A DNA stretch of 64,000 bases, from assembly GCF_002104515.1 (NCBI RefSeq), contig NZ_NBOE01000015.1, forward strand, positions 1 to 64,000, in the 5' to 3' direction. The translations under genes were made by a program, and so were the position numbers. Shown one piece after another: positions 35,339-45,225 of the stretch. Origin of the DNA: Colwellia polaris (GTDB lineage: Bacteria; Pseudomonadota; Gammaproteobacteria; Enterobacterales; Alteromonadaceae). Under the pieces are notes generated by a model. It ran no database searches and was not told the DNA's origin. It saw only the letters and a program-made list of their open reading frames with translations. Positions within the stretch are counted from its first letter, which is position 1; every line of letters begins with the position of its first letter.

Positions 35339-37008
35339 TGTTGCGCTCCGTTAAATTTGGTTGGTGTTGGCTCTGTAGTTTCACCGTTATTAAAAATTAA
35401 ACTATTAGGTTTATGTTTGAGTTGATTCAACAGAGGTTTTAACTCGTTCATAGTAGCGGTTAATGTATGTAAAGTCGTTCGTAAATCTTCGTAACCTGTT
35501 GAACCTGATGATAAGTCTTTAGTTAATGCGGTAATGCCTTGTAATGTTCTACTGAGTTCGGCACTTACTTGTGCATGTTCAGCCTGACTTAATATATTAT
35601 CGAGACTTTGGCTTACTTCTTGTAATTCTTGGGCGGTTTGGGTTACTTCTACCATAAGTGTGTTGGCATTAGCACTCATACTTTTAAGTGGAATATTGTT
35701 GAGATTATCAATAAATTGTTCAGCTTTAGCCGTAAGTTGCGAAAACTCATCTCCGTTATTTGGAATAATAGGGTATTCACCATACATTTCAATAGCGGTT
35801 ACTTTTTGCTCTTTTTTGTGTTGTAAATCTACGAAGAGGCTTCCGGTTAGAATATTACCTGTACGTAAAACAGCTTTTAAACCATGTTTAATCCAGTGAA
35901 TATTTTGTGCTTTCATTAGATTCTCACCTTTTTGATTATCGGGCATGCCAACTCTGCCTGGTTGCAAACTAATGAGAACAGGAATTTTAAAGTCTTCTTC
36001 TATTATTTTTTCTTGTGGTAATGAATGAATTAAATTGGTAGAGCGTACCTTACCAATTTGAACACCTTTATATTCTACTGGTGCGCCAACCGAAAGGCCT
36101 CTTATTGAGTCGTTAACCAGAACAACAAATTCTATTGAACGGCGATAACGTTCGTCGTCAGCTTCTTCATAGTTCGCGTAAATGTCGTAATATGAACGTT
36201 CACCTATTTTTTCCCCTAAACTCATGCCGTCAGGAATGCCGAATGTTACACCGTTAGTTAACATAGTTTCAAAATTGCCTGTTTTAACGGTTATACCATC
36301 AGAGTTTAAATCTAACTGTAAACCACTAACGTCCCAAAATTTGGTATTACTGGTGATGAGTTGATGATAGGGAGATTTAATAAAAACATTATAATAAACA
36401 ATACGTTCTTCAAAATTAAAGTAGATGTCTTCAAACTGGCCTACGGTTAAGCCTTTATAAATAATAGGATCGCCTTTTTTGTAGGCAAATTGGTCGTTAC
36501 TGTTAAGAGTTATGTGCAAGCCCGGTGTGCCTGCTGGTGTAAGCGGGGGAGAATTTAGCGCGTCAAATAGATAACGCTCGTTCTGACTTTTTCCTGGTGA
36601 TATTTCAATGTATACGCCTGAAATTAATGTACTAAGGCCCGATATTCCTGCATGCGATATTTGCGGTGAAACTACCCAAAACATGCTGTCGCTGACTAAA
36701 AAATGTTCCGCTGATTTTTTTATTCTCGCGGTAACAACAACACCATTACCATTTTTATTTAATTCAATTTGGCTAACTTCTCCAATATCAACATTGCGGG
36801 ATTTAATTTTAGTTTTGCCTGCTTCCATGCCTTCAGCAGTTGCAAAGTTAATGGTGATTTCTGGGCCAGCATTGCTCCATTGATAGTAAATCATCCAACA
36901 ACCAATAAAAATGGCAATTAATGGAATAAACCAAATGGTAGAGACGGTCTTTATCGGTTTAATTGTCGCGTCTGATGTTTGTGAATCATTCATATTTTTT
37001 TCTATCAT
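35335..37008 (-). CDS. pqiB: PqiB, MCE-domain lipid-transport tube protein
   Basis: A 557-residue protein with one N-terminal membrane helix (about 25-45) and three MCE domains (about 50-135, 165-255 and 285-385), recognisable by repeated GLSVG/GLTVG-type turns. A long helical C-terminal region (about 425-530) forms the tube crossing the periplasm in E. coli PqiB. The system moves phospholipids between membranes and is induced by oxidative or membrane stress in E. coli. It overlaps pqiA by 23 bases and pqiC by 4. Confidence 0.95.
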   Translation of the reverse strand: MIEKNMNDSQTSDATIKPIKTVSTIWFIPLIAIFIGCWMIYYQWSNAGPEITINFATAEGMEAGKTKIKSRNVDIGEVSQIELNKNGNGVVVTARIKKSAEHFLVSDSMFWVVSPQISHAGISGLSTLISGVYIEISPGKSQNERYLFDALNSPPLTPAGTPGLHITLNSNDQFAYKKGDPIIYKGLTVGQFEDIYFNFEERIVYYNVFIKSPYHQLITSNTKFWDVSGLQLDLNSDGITVKTGNFETMLTNGVTFGIPDGMSLGEKIGERSYYDIYANYEEADDERYRRSIEFVVLVNDSIRGLSVGAPVEYKGVQIGKVRSTNLIHSLPQEKIIEEDFKIPVLISLQPGRVGMPDNQKGENLMKAQNIHWIKHGLKAVLRTGNILTGSLFVDLQHKKEQKVTAIEMYGEYPIIPNNGDEFSQLTAKAEQFIDNLNNIPLKSMSANANTLMVEVTQTAQELQEVSQSLDNILSQAEHAQVSAELSRTLQGITALTKDLSSGSTGYEDLRTTLHTLTATMNELKPLLNQLKHKPNSLIFNNGETTEPTPTKFNGAQQ

Positions 37009-38188
37009 TCCAAATTAATTGCGGCTCAAAACTCATGGCGGCCAACATAGTTACAATAACCAAGCCCGAAAATGCTAATGTTGCTGTGCCAGGGGTAATG
37101 CTCATGGTTGGCCCAAGCTGAATTAAACTGGCAAGAATAATCACCACAAAAACATCGATCATTGACCAACGACCTACAAACTCAGCCATACGATATAGTT
37201 TAACCCTTTGTAAGCTTAATCTATCACTTTGTTTTTGAACACTATAATTTAACCAAGCTAACACTATAATTTTTGCTACAGGAATAATAACACTGGCAAC
37301 AAATACAATAACGGCAATAGGGTACGAACCACTTTTCCACAACAATATAACGCCGCCAATAATGGTACTAGGCTGATCTTGGCCAAAAAAGTGTGTTGTC
37401 ATTATCGGGAACATATTTGCAGGAATATATAAAATAACTGCGGTTAACAGTAGCGCCCAAGTTTTTTGTACACTTAATGCATGCGAAATAGGATCATCTT
37501 TGTTGGTATTTATTGGGCTTTTAATCGTTTTAATTTCATGAGCCTGCTCAACTTGATCTAACAGTTGATATAGTTCCCGTTTATCAATATGTAAAATGAC
37601 AATTGTCATTGATAAAGCAAATAATATAAACGCATAAAATGATAAACCTAGTTCAATTTCAGCCATTGAAATAATTTTAATTAAACTGACCAATGCACCA
37701 ATAAGAAAAATTTCAACCATGCTCCAAGGAATTAATGCAAATACCATGGATAAAATTTTGCGTGCGTACTTGGGGTGCTGTCCTTTATTCATTGGAATAA
37801 GTAAATAAATTAAAGACAATAGCACCACGGTAGGGATGGCAAAAATAGTTATAAACTCAATCAGTGCAAGTAGCTGATAATCATTTTCGATTAAGACAAA
37901 GAAGCTTGTAATAGCGTCAAAATGATTTTCTAAGCCATTAGCGCTAAAAGACAGAAACTTAAAAGGTAAAGAAGCGATTAAAAAAATTAGGGCAGTTATG
38001 GAAAACGCAATAATTCTTTGGTTAGCATTGCGATGAATAGCACTCAGGGTATATCCGCAGCGAGGGCACTGTGCTTTTTGTTTTTCTTTTAAAATAGGCA
38101 TATTTACAGTTAGTGCACATTCGTAACACTGGACCTGCGTTTGATATATTTCAGTGATTTGTAAATTTTCTGGCATTGTTAATGCCAC
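36986..38188 (-). CDS. pqiA: PqiA, inner-membrane component of the Pqi system
   Basis: A 400-residue protein with about eight membrane helices in two PqiA repeats. The N terminus has a rubredoxin-like zinc ribbon, with CYEC near residue 17 and CPRC near residue 41. The second repeat contains the conserved MFPIMTTHFFGQ and SGSYPIAVIVFVASVIIPVAKI segments. It heads the pqiABC operon; the 350-base upstream region contains no evident binding site apart from the terminator of the next gene. Confidence 0.94.
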   Translation of the reverse strand: MALTMPENLQITEIYQTQVQCYECALTVNMPILKEKQKAQCPRCGYTLSAIHRNANQRIIAFSITALIFLIASLPFKFLSFSANGLENHFDAITSFFVLIENDYQLLALIEFITIFAIPTVVLLSLIYLLIPMNKGQHPKYARKILSMVFALIPWSMVEIFLIGALVSLIKIISMAEIELGLSFYAFILFALSMTIVILHIDKRELYQLLDQVEQAHEIKTIKSPINTNKDDPISHALSVQKTWALLLTAVILYIPANMFPIMTTHFFGQDQPSTIIGGVILLWKSGSYPIAVIVFVASVIIPVAKIIVLAWLNYSVQKQSDRLSLQRVKLYRMAEFVGRWSMIDVFVVIILASLIQLGPTMSITPGTATLAFSGLVIVTMLAAMSFEPQLIWNDRKKYE

Positions 38189-38475
38189 CCTTATTTTTTA
38201 ATAAGTTGTTATAGCTTAAATTAGCATAAAAGTTAGGGTAGGAACTAAATTATTTAATTAAAAATAATGATTTACTGCTAAAACGATAAATGAAAAAAGT
38301 GTAGCTTCTATGCGAAGTTTAAAGCCAGACAAGCGAGAACTTTTGCCCTGTAATCTACACTAAGCGTTAAAAGCGTAGAGTAAATTAAATGCTTGAAGGT
38401 TTTGATAAACGTGTTCATTAAATGATGTAGTGTTAGCCCAGTGTTAACTTTAAATGTAATTAGGTGATAAAATGA

Positions 38476-38510
38476 AAAAGCGCTGTATTCAATTAATGAA
38501 TACAGCGCTT
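38476..38510. terminator. Strong terminator downstream of the OmpA-like gene
   Basis: A perfect 15-bp stem (aaagcgctgtattca against its complement) has a short ttaa-containing loop, with A-rich and T-rich flanks. It serves the minus-strand OmpA-like gene. The remaining bases of 38189-38539 hold no gene. Confidence 0.85.
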
Positions 38511-38539
38511 TATATTTTTAAAGTAAGTTAATTAGCTTA

Positions 38540-39619
38540 TTAGCGTTTAACAGGTACTTTTTTATTAACAACCACTTTCGCTTCTATACGTCTGTTTTCT
38601 TTATGTGCTTGCGCGTTATTTGCTGGGTTAATTAGTTCTTCTTCACCCATGCCAGTAGCGGTTAACCTTGAAGCTTTAATACCAAACTCATCAGTTAATA
38701 CTGCAGTAATGGCATCAGCACGCTGTTGTGATAGTTTTTTATTAAAAGCAGCAGGACCAGTAGTAGAAGTATGACCTTTGATTTCTAAGTTTACATGTGG
38801 ATATGTTTTTAGAAAGTCAGCAGCAGCTTTAATGTTGTCATAATATTCAGGCTTAACAACTGCTTTAGAGTTATCAAACTTAACGTGTAAGTGCATTGCA
38901 TCATTTTCTTCAGTAAAAATGGTACAACCGTTGCTATCTACTTTATTGTCAGCAGGTGTTGCTTTACATTGATCTTTGCTATCAATAACACCGTCATTAT
39001 CAGAATCTAGTGGCTTAGCCATAACGGGTGCTGCTTTTGCTGGTGCAACTTTAGGCTCAGAGCGGACAATTTTCTGTTGTGTGTCGCCAAAAAAGTAAAT
39101 AAAACCAATTTGAGCGCTTAAATCTGTATAGGCTTCATCTAATTGGTAATGGCCATTACCTTCAAAATAAATAGCACTACGGTCACTAATATAATGACGG
39201 TAACCTGCACCAACGTTTACAGATAGTTTAGTTTCAAGTACTTCTAAAGCACTTGCACCTGCCATTAAGTAAAAGTTCTCTTCGTTAGGAAACAAAAGGT
39301 AATTTAATGCGATATTTGAACCAGAAGGGGTACTTGGTGCCCAACCTACTCGTGTTAGGTTTAGGTGCGTATAAGAAAGTCTATATTCAGATCTTTCACT
39401 GTAACGATAACCTATTTCAGCACCCATACCATTAGCGTGTTTAATAAAATCAACACCATTTGAAGTAAGTCTATCATCGTCAGTGTTCATTCTTGTGCCG
39501 TGAATACCGACATAAGTTTTACCAACAAGATCTTCAGCTTTTGGTTGCTCTTGAGCATTAACTCCCAGGGCTAAAGCTATACTTGTTATGAGTAGTGCTG
39601 TTTTTTTTTGTAGGTGCAC
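38540..39619 (-). CDS. OmpA family outer-membrane protein with TSP3-type repeat
   Basis: A 359-residue outer-membrane protein. A signal peptide ends near GVNAQ. The beta-barrel occupies about 25-185. A calcium-binding thrombospondin type-3 motif (DSDNDGVIDSKDQC, about 208-221) lies in the linker. The OmpA C-terminal peptidoglycan-binding domain follows (HVNLEIKGHTSTTG, LSQQRADAI, NRRIEAKV). It has its own terminator and a 345-base upstream region. Confidence 0.92.
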   Translation of the reverse strand: MHLQKKTALLITSIALALGVNAQEQPKAEDLVGKTYVGIHGTRMNTDDDRLTSNGVDFIKHANGMGAEIGYRYSERSEYRLSYTHLNLTRVGWAPSTPSGSNIALNYLLFPNEENFYLMAGASALEVLETKLSVNVGAGYRHYISDRSAIYFEGNGHYQLDEAYTDLSAQIGFIYFFGDTQQKIVRSEPKVAPAKAAPVMAKPLDSDNDGVIDSKDQCKATPADNKVDSNGCTIFTEENDAMHLHVKFDNSKAVVKPEYYDNIKAAADFLKTYPHVNLEIKGHTSTTGPAAFNKKLSQQRADAITAVLTDEFGIKASRLTATGMGEEELINPANNAQAHKENRRIEAKVVVNKKVPVKR

Positions 39620-39892
39620 AATAAAGTTCCTTTTGAGTTATTTGTTAATAAATTGTTTCATAACGAGCATTTTAGGGTAAATCAATTGTAATTGCAGCAT
39701 TTATATGCAATTTGATGATTATTTAATGCTATAAATTGAATTGTTTATAAAATATTAACCCTTTTTTAAGATTGTATTTACGGATGAAAGAAAGTGTAAC
39801 TATTTAGCTAAGTTTTCAAAAACGATGTCTTATTTATTTTTAACAGCGTTATTCATTTATTAAGCATGTATATATTTATCTTATTAGATCTA

Positions 39893-39920
39893 TTTGATTG
39901 TTATACTTCAGCGCTATAAT
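39893..39920 (+). promoter_or_regulatory. Probable promoter of the M14-like hydrolase gene
   Basis: The consensus -10 TATAAT (39915-39920) is preceded by TTTGAT/TTGATT (39893-39899) with a 15-16 base spacer. It lies upstream of ATG 39966 and overlaps the longer frame that begins at 39894, which argues against that upstream start. Nothing else stands out in 39620-39892. Confidence 0.6.
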
Positions 39921-39965
39921 AGAATTTATAATTGTACAAAACGAAATACTTATTTAGGTAGTTAT

Positions 39966-40883
39966 ATGAATACAGAAGCGGCATATCCGATTGGTGAGTT
40001 AGGAAAAAAGTGGACAGAAGGCGATAAAGAAATATGGTTTCAGCAGCAGAAGAAAAAACGCAGTTACTTTGAACTTGTTGTTACACAGTTAGATAGCTTA
40101 AATGAGGATTATGTTATTGAGCAATATGGTAGTTTGCTGTATGACGCTGAAAATTATCCTTTATATGCGCTTAAATCACTAGAATGGAAAGACGATAAAC
40201 CCACTATTTTGATAACCGGCGGTGTTCATGGTTACGAAACCAGTGGTGTTTTAGGCACTATTCGTTTCCTTCAAACCGCTGCTAAGCCATTTCAAGCTGA
40301 CTTTAATTTTGTCGTATTGCCTTGTATTAGCCCATGGGGATTTGAAACCATAAATCGTTGGAACCCGTTAACAGTAGATCCTAATCGCTCTTTTTATGAA
40401 AACAGCCCTGCACAAGAGTCTTCTGCGGTTTTTCAATATATTAAAACTTTAGATATTGATTTTTTATCGCACATTGATTTACATGAAACGACAGATACTG
40501 ATAACAGTGAGTTTAGGCCAGCACTAGCGGCTAGAGATGCGATAGAGCAAAAAAACTGGAATATTCCAGACGGTTTTTATTTAGTGGGTGATAGCACTAA
40601 GCCGCAAAATGATTTTCAAAAAGCTATTATTAATTCAGTTGAAAAAGTAACTCATATTGCACCTGCAGACGATGACGGTAAATTGATTGGTGTACCTTTA
40701 TCGCAAGTGGGCGTAATAAATTATGCTGCGCGTGAATTAGGGTTATGTATGGGCTTAACTAATGCGCCTTACGTAACAACAACAGAAGTTTATCCAGACA
40801 GCCCAAGTGCAAATGATGAAATATGTATACTTGCTCAAGTTGCGGTTATTACTGGTGCATTAAATTACTTAATGGCCCTATAA
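39966..40883 (+). CDS. M14-like zinc hydrolase / succinylglutamate desuccinylase-like protein
   Basis: A 305-residue cytoplasmic zinc carboxypeptidase-fold enzyme. The zinc ligands are visible as GGVHGYET (H-x-x-E, about residue 86) and the histidine in HIDLHETTDTD. The WNPLTVDPNR segment matches the arginine substrate contact of M14 enzymes. There is no signal peptide. I chose ATG 39966, preceded by aggtag, over the upstream TTG because a good promoter lies between them. The substrate is not known; peptide or N-acyl amino-acid hydrolysis is the class-level expectation. Confidence 0.82.
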   Translation: MNTEAAYPIGELGKKWTEGDKEIWFQQQKKKRSYFELVVTQLDSLNEDYVIEQYGSLLYDAENYPLYALKSLEWKDDKPTILITGGVHGYETSGVLGTIRFLQTAAKPFQADFNFVVLPCISPWGFETINRWNPLTVDPNRSFYENSPAQESSAVFQYIKTLDIDFLSHIDLHETTDTDNSEFRPALAARDAIEQKNWNIPDGFYLVGDSTKPQNDFQKAIINSVEKVTHIAPADDDGKLIGVPLSQVGVINYAARELGLCMGLTNAPYVTTTEVYPDSPSANDEICILAQVAVITGALNYLMAL

Positions 40884-40965
40884 ACTGTGAAATTAGCCGA
40901 TATTATCTTGCATAATAAGTTATTCATGTTATTTTTCCTGCATAAATTAAATGAGGATGGTTTTA

Positions 40966-41538
40966 ATGCCAAAAGCTAGTGATATAAAAAAGAATGCCGC
41001 GATCGAGTATAACGGTAAAGTAATGATTGTTAGAGATATTGAGCGTTCAGTACCGCAAGGTCGCGCAGGTGGTAGCTTATACAGAATGCGCATGTACGAT
41101 GTTGTTACTGGCGGCAAAGTTGATGAAACATTTAAAGCTGAAGATATGCTTAGCTTTGCTGATTTAACTCGTCGTGCGGCAATGTTTTCTTATGTTGATG
41201 GCGAAGAGTATGTTTTCATGGATACCGAAGACTATACACCTTACAACTTAAATCAATCGACAATTGCTGAAGAAGTTTTATTCATTAATGAAGAAACTCA
41301 AGGTTTACAAGTAATTATTGTTGATGGTGTACCGGTAGCAATTGATTTACCTTCAAGTGTTGAGTTGGTTATTAGCGAAACAGACCCGTCAATTAAGGGT
41401 GGTTCAGCTACAGCTAGAACTAAGCCTGCTATTTTATCTACTGGTTTAACAGTACAAGTACCTGAGCACATTTCTACAGGTGATAAGATTAAAGTGAATA
41501 CCGAAGAACGCAAGTTTATGGGCCGCGCTGATAAATAA
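40966..41538 (+). CDS. efpL: Elongation factor P-like protein YeiP (EfpL)
   Basis: A 190-residue paralogue of EF-P that binds the ribosome and relieves stalling at proline-rich and other difficult motifs. Domain I carries the lysine-loop region [16 protein letters not shown], distinct from EF-P. The C-terminal signature [26 protein letters not shown] is present. The start is ATG 40966, with gagga about 8 bases upstream, giving the YeiP length. Confidence 0.93.
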   Translation: MPKASDIKKNAAIEYNGKVMIVRDIERSVPQGRAGGSLYRMRMYDVVTGGKVDETFKAEDMLSFADLTRRAAMFSYVDGEEYVFMDTEDYTPYNLNQSTIAEEVLFINEETQGLQVIIVDGVPVAIDLPSSVELVISETDPSIKGGSATARTKPAILSTGLTVQVPEHISTGDKIKVNTEERKFMGRADK

Positions 41539-41656
41539 GCTTTTAGTTTGGTAAATTATTTTTTAGGTCATACGAGATTTTAAATGTTTTAGCTTAAGTA
41601 TTTTTGCTCACTCTGGCTAAGCTCACCTTCCTAAAATAAGTGGCTTTGTAGAATAT

Positions 41657-41687
41657 AAAACCAGTTAATTCGTTAACTGGTTTTTTT
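41657..41687 (+). terminator. Rho-independent terminator after efpL
   Basis: A 12-bp stem (aaaaccagttaa/ttaactggtttt) with a ttcg loop is followed by seven T. The rest of the 41539-41924 gap shows nothing codable. Confidence 0.85.
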
Positions 41688-41924
41688 AGGTCTATATAAA
41701 ACAAAGTAGGGCAATTTAAAGCTTTAGTGGTAGATTTTTAAATTTGCTTCAGGGTTTGAACATAAAGAGAATGCATAGTCATTAACGCTTTAATAGAGAC
41801 TTAATATTGCCTACATAACTCGTTAGCTAGCAGGGGGGTTAATGTATTTTCAAATTTAAACATTTTAATACTGTGTAAACTAGTTTTAACTTAACTTAGC
41901 TTAGATAGTTTACATAGTTTTGAA

Positions 41925-42440
41925 TTAAAGTAACTCTGCAACAATACGTTTTAATAAATAAGTTTCTCGCTCAATTGACAAGCCTTTTTTGTCACTACTT
42001 TTTATCACCAACTCATTATGCTCAATAGCTTTATGAATATTCATCCATAACGGTTGCATACCATTTTGTAATTCATGAGCTTCAAATTCGGGTGTCAAAA
42101 GCTCTTGATCTATGTCGCAGGTATAACAATAAGAAAGCATGTGCATAACGTCATAATCTGCTTTATACCAATTGCGGTACTCCTCATAACAGCCAAATGC
42201 TTTTATATTGGTAACATTTTGCGCGCCGGTTTCTTCACGTAGTTCACGAATTAATCCCGTAATATTGTCTTCGCCTTCATCAATACCTCCGCCGGGTAAA
42301 CTGTAGTCGTGATATCGCTGAGTATAAAGTAATAGGATACTTTCACCATTTAGCACAATTGCACGCGTTGCTTTGCGAGTGAAGCTATTAGCAATATTGG
42401 AGTGTAAATTTGTAACTTTAGTTGATTTTAATAAGCGCAT
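41925..42440 (-). CDS. NUDIX hydrolase
   Basis: A 171-residue hydrolase of nucleoside diphosphates linked to another group. The Nudix box is complete: G-x5-E-x7-REL-x-EE-x-GA in GGGIDEGEDNITGLIRELRE followed by ETGA (about residues 51-74). The N-terminal ARAIVLNGESILLLYT strand and the LPGG lead-in are normal. The substrate is undetermined. It is transcribed convergently to efpL. Confidence 0.9.
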   Translation of the reverse strand: MRLLKSTKVTNLHSNIANSFTRKATRAIVLNGESILLLYTQRYHDYSLPGGGIDEGEDNITGLIRELREETGAQNVTNIKAFGCYEEYRNWYKADYDVMHMLSYCYTCDIDQELLTPEFEAHELQNGMQPLWMNIHKAIEHNELVIKSSDKKGLSIERETYLLKRIVAELL

Positions 42441-42839
42441 AAGAATTTGTACTGAAAATTGTTTTACTTTTATGGGGACTGTTGATGCTTAAATCAATTG
42501 TTGCTTAGTTCAGAGCATAAAATAGTTACCAGGGATATTACAAAAATTAATTTTAAACGCGAATATAAAAGTTTCATAAACGTTATATAAAAAGTTGTTG
42601 TGAAAGTCATTGTGAAAGTCAATGTGAAAGTTATCGTAGGGTTCGTCATATCGGCTTATAAGTAACCGACACCTATAAACCTCATCAAACATTTGTTTCA
42701 TTTGGGTTATTTAACCTTTCGTTTTGTCGTTTATTTATTTGCACTTCTTTCGTTATGAAATTTATTTTGAAATAATACAAGCAAAATGAAACTTCTTATG
42801 TAATAATACAGGTGTTGCAACGTAATCGAGGAGAGCATT
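42441..42839. other. Intergenic region with a 12-bp tandem repeat
   Basis: The only structure is three copies of a gtgaaagtcat/at-type 12-mer at about 42600-42631. A 63-codon minus frame covers it but is low-complexity (repeated FH-D/N-DFHN) and unsupported. The right end carries the gaggag ribosome site of the small gene at 42840. Confidence 0.5.
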
Positions 42840-42989
42840 ATGGCTCATGAAGAAACAGTAAATGTAATAGAGCCTAGCGAGACTGCTAATGGCATGTCAA
42901 AAACTATTGATCAACAGTTAATAGCCGCCAACGCTGAAATTGACGATCTAAAAATGCAAATTGCTTGGTTAGAGCGCTCTTACGAATAA
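42840..42989 (+). CDS. Small acidic coiled-coil protein, 49 residues
   Basis: This short gene has a strong ribosome site (gaggag, 5 bases before ATG) and a perfect terminator right after it, so it looks like a complete transcription unit. The product is acidic. Its second half, DQQLIAANAEIDDLKMQIAWLE, forms heptad-like helix repeats consistent with a coiled coil. I do not recognise it; it is only distantly reminiscent of SlyX. It could be a small regulatory or structural protein. Confidence 0.65.
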   Translation: MAHEETVNVIEPSETANGMSKTIDQQLIAANAEIDDLKMQIAWLERSYE

Positions 42990-43003
42990 ATATATTATTT
43001 TGA

Positions 43004-43042
43004 AAAAGCCAGTGTGATAAACATCACACTGGCTTTTTTTTT
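43004..43042 (+). terminator. Rho-independent terminator after the small protein gene
   Basis: A 14-bp stem (aaaagccagtgtga/tcacactggctttt) has a short loop and is followed by more than eight T. Confidence 0.9.
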
Positions 43043-43269
43043 GTCTGGAATTTTATGCAATGCATCTAAAACTTTATTTTATAAGCTTAATATCAGCACT
43101 TAACATTGATCAAATAATGATACGAGCAAGAAAAAAATAATTACTTTATGAATTCGTATGCAGTTGGTCAGCAGGCAATTTAATGTGTACTCTCGAAATA
43201 TTGTCTATGTTGCTGCCAACACTTTAATGTTGAATTTAAACCGGCAGCTTTAATGTTTGGGATTTTGAA

Positions 43270-45225
43270 ATGGCTCATTGGTTATATAAATTGTTACCGG
43301 CATCAACTTTAAAGATAACAACTTCAAGTGTAATACTTACTAGCCTGCTCGCGGCTTGCTCTTTTGATAGCGAAGAATCGAACAGGGCAAATAAAGTCAA
43401 TGTTAATACACCAAGTACGACAGTGATTACACCTGTTTCAAAAGGAAAGCCTGTTGTTTATCAAGTATTCACTCGGTTGTTTGGTAATACAAATACTACA
43501 AATAAGCCTTGGGGGACTATTGCTGAGAATGGTGTAGGTAAATTTAGTGATTTTACTGATACAGCACTATTGGGAATAAAAGAGTTAGGTGTTAGCCATA
43601 TTTGGTACACCGGCGTGCCGCACCATGCCTTGATTGGTGACTATACTGCTTTTGGTATTAAAAATGATGATCCCGATGTAGTGAAAGGTCGTGCGGGATC
43701 ACCTTATTCTGTAAAAGATTATTATAGTGTGAATCCTGATTTGGCCGATAATCCGGCTCAACGCATGCAAGAATTTGAAGCGTTAATTGCTAGAACTCAT
43801 CAACACGGCATGAAAGTGATTATTGATATTGTGCCAAACCATATTGCTCGTGACTATCAATCTTTAGGTAAACCTGCTGGCGTTCGAGATTTTGGTCAAG
43901 ATGATGATAAAACACTTGAGTATTCTGCAAGTAATGACTTCTATTATGTGGTTGGCCAAGACTTTAAGGTACCAACCTCTGCTAACGGATACGCGCCACT
44001 TGGCGGTGAAAATCATCCTTTGGCTGATGGCAAGTTTGAAGAGTCACCCGCAAAATGGACCGGTAATGGTTCAAGAGCTGCCCAACCTAATATTAATGAT
44101 TGGTATGAAACGGTTAAAGTTAATTATGGTGTTAAGCCTGACGGTAGTTATAGCTTTGCAAAATTACCAGAATCGTACCGATTTAAAAGCGTGCAAGCGC
44201 ATAGTGAATTTTGGCAAAATAAAAAAGTGCCTAATTCATGGGTAAAATTTCGAGATATTACACAATTTTGGTTAGCAAAAGGGGTTGATGGTTTTCGCTA
44301 TGATATGGCTGAAATGGTGCCGGTAGAGTTTTGGAGTTATTTAAATTCTGCGATAAAAATGACTAATCAAGATGCATTTATATTAGCTGAAGTTTATAAC
44401 CCCAAACAATATAGAGACTATATTCAGCTCGGAAAAATGGATTATCTATACGATAAAGTAGATTTTTATGATCGCTTAAAAGACATAATGCAAGGTCATG
44501 GCAATACTGACGATTTAGCGAATATTCAGCAAAGATACCGTGATATAGAGCAACATTTATTGCACTTTTTAGAAAATCATGACGAACAAAGAATTGCCAG
44601 CTCAGGCTTTGCCGGTAGTGCTGAAAAAGCTAAACCTGCCATGGTGGCTTCTGCGTTAATCAGTCGTTCACCAACCATGATATATTTTGGTCAAGAAGTT
44701 GGTGAAGACGGCAGTGAAGAAACAGGTTTTGGCGACCCAAGTCGCACGAGTATTTTTGATTATGCTGCTGTACCTGCACATCAACGTTGGATGAATGGCG
44801 GGCTTTTTGATGGCGGAAAATTAACTGAAAGTGAGCTGAGTTTAAGGGATTTTTATCAGCGATTAATGACCATTTCAGCACAAAACAGTGCCATGCTAGG
44901 CAGTTACCAAAGCATACATGCTCATAACCGACAGCTGTTAACTCACTACAATCATAAGCAATTTTCTTTTGTACGATGGCAAGGCCAAGAGCGGTTGATT
45001 ATTGTTAGTAATTTTGATGAAAGAAATAAGTATCAATATACGCTGCATTTACCCGCCGATATAGTAAAACAGTGGCAATTACCTCAAGGTGAATACCCAT
45101 TAGTTGATTTACTTTATGACAATAAAAATACATTAAAAGTCAACCTTGATAATAGCGCTGAAATTAACATTAATATTGCACCACTTGGCTCGTTTGTTTT
45201 TCAACTACAGGCGGGTAACCCATAA
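43270..45225 (+). CDS. Alpha-amylase family (GH13) lipoprotein
   Basis: A 651-residue glycoside hydrolase acting on alpha-1,4-glucans. The signal peptide ends in lipobox LLAAC (Cys31), so it is anchored at the envelope. The (beta/alpha)8 domain shows the conserved regions DIVPNH (I), GFRYDMAE with the nucleophilic aspartate (II), LAEVY with the acid/base glutamate (III) and ENHDEQR with the third acid (IV). A beta-sandwich C-terminal domain follows. Its stop codon overlaps the GH31 start (TAATG), so the two are translated together. Confidence 0.93.
   Translation: MAHWLYKLLPASTLKITTSSVILTSLLAACSFDSEESNRANKVNVNTPSTTVITPVSKGKPVVYQVFTRLFGNTNTTNKPWGTIAENGVGKFSDFTDTALLGIKELGVSHIWYTGVPHHALIGDYTAFGIKNDDPDVVKGRAGSPYSVKDYYSVNPDLADNPAQRMQEFEALIARTHQHGMKVIIDIVPNHIARDYQSLGKPAGVRDFGQDDDKTLEYSASNDFYYVVGQDFKVPTSANGYAPLGGENHPLADGKFEESPAKWTGNGSRAAQPNINDWYETVKVNYGVKPDGSYSFAKLPESYRFKSVQAHSEFWQNKKVPNSWVKFRDITQFWLAKGVDGFRYDMAEMVPVEFWSYLNSAIKMTNQDAFILAEVYNPKQYRDYIQLGKMDYLYDKVDFYDRLKDIMQGHGNTDDLANIQQRYRDIEQHLLHFLENHDEQRIASSGFAGSAEKAKPAMVASALISRSPTMIYFGQEVGEDGSEETGFGDPSRTSIFDYAAVPAHQRWMNGGLFDGGKLTESELSLRDFYQRLMTISAQNSAMLGSYQSIHAHNRQLLTHYNHKQFSFVRWQGQERLIIVSNFDERNKYQYTLHLPADIVKQWQLPQGEYPLVDLLYDNKNTLKVNLDNSAEININIAPLGSFVFQLQAGNP

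Noticed and set aside
39894-39965. Upstream TTG start for the M14-like hydrolase
   Set aside because: A consensus -10 promoter element lies inside this stretch, and ATG 39966 has a good ribosome site.
42510-42701. 63-codon minus-strand frame
   Set aside because: Its sequence is explained by a 12-bp tandem repeat giving DFHN-like residues, and it has no convincing start context.
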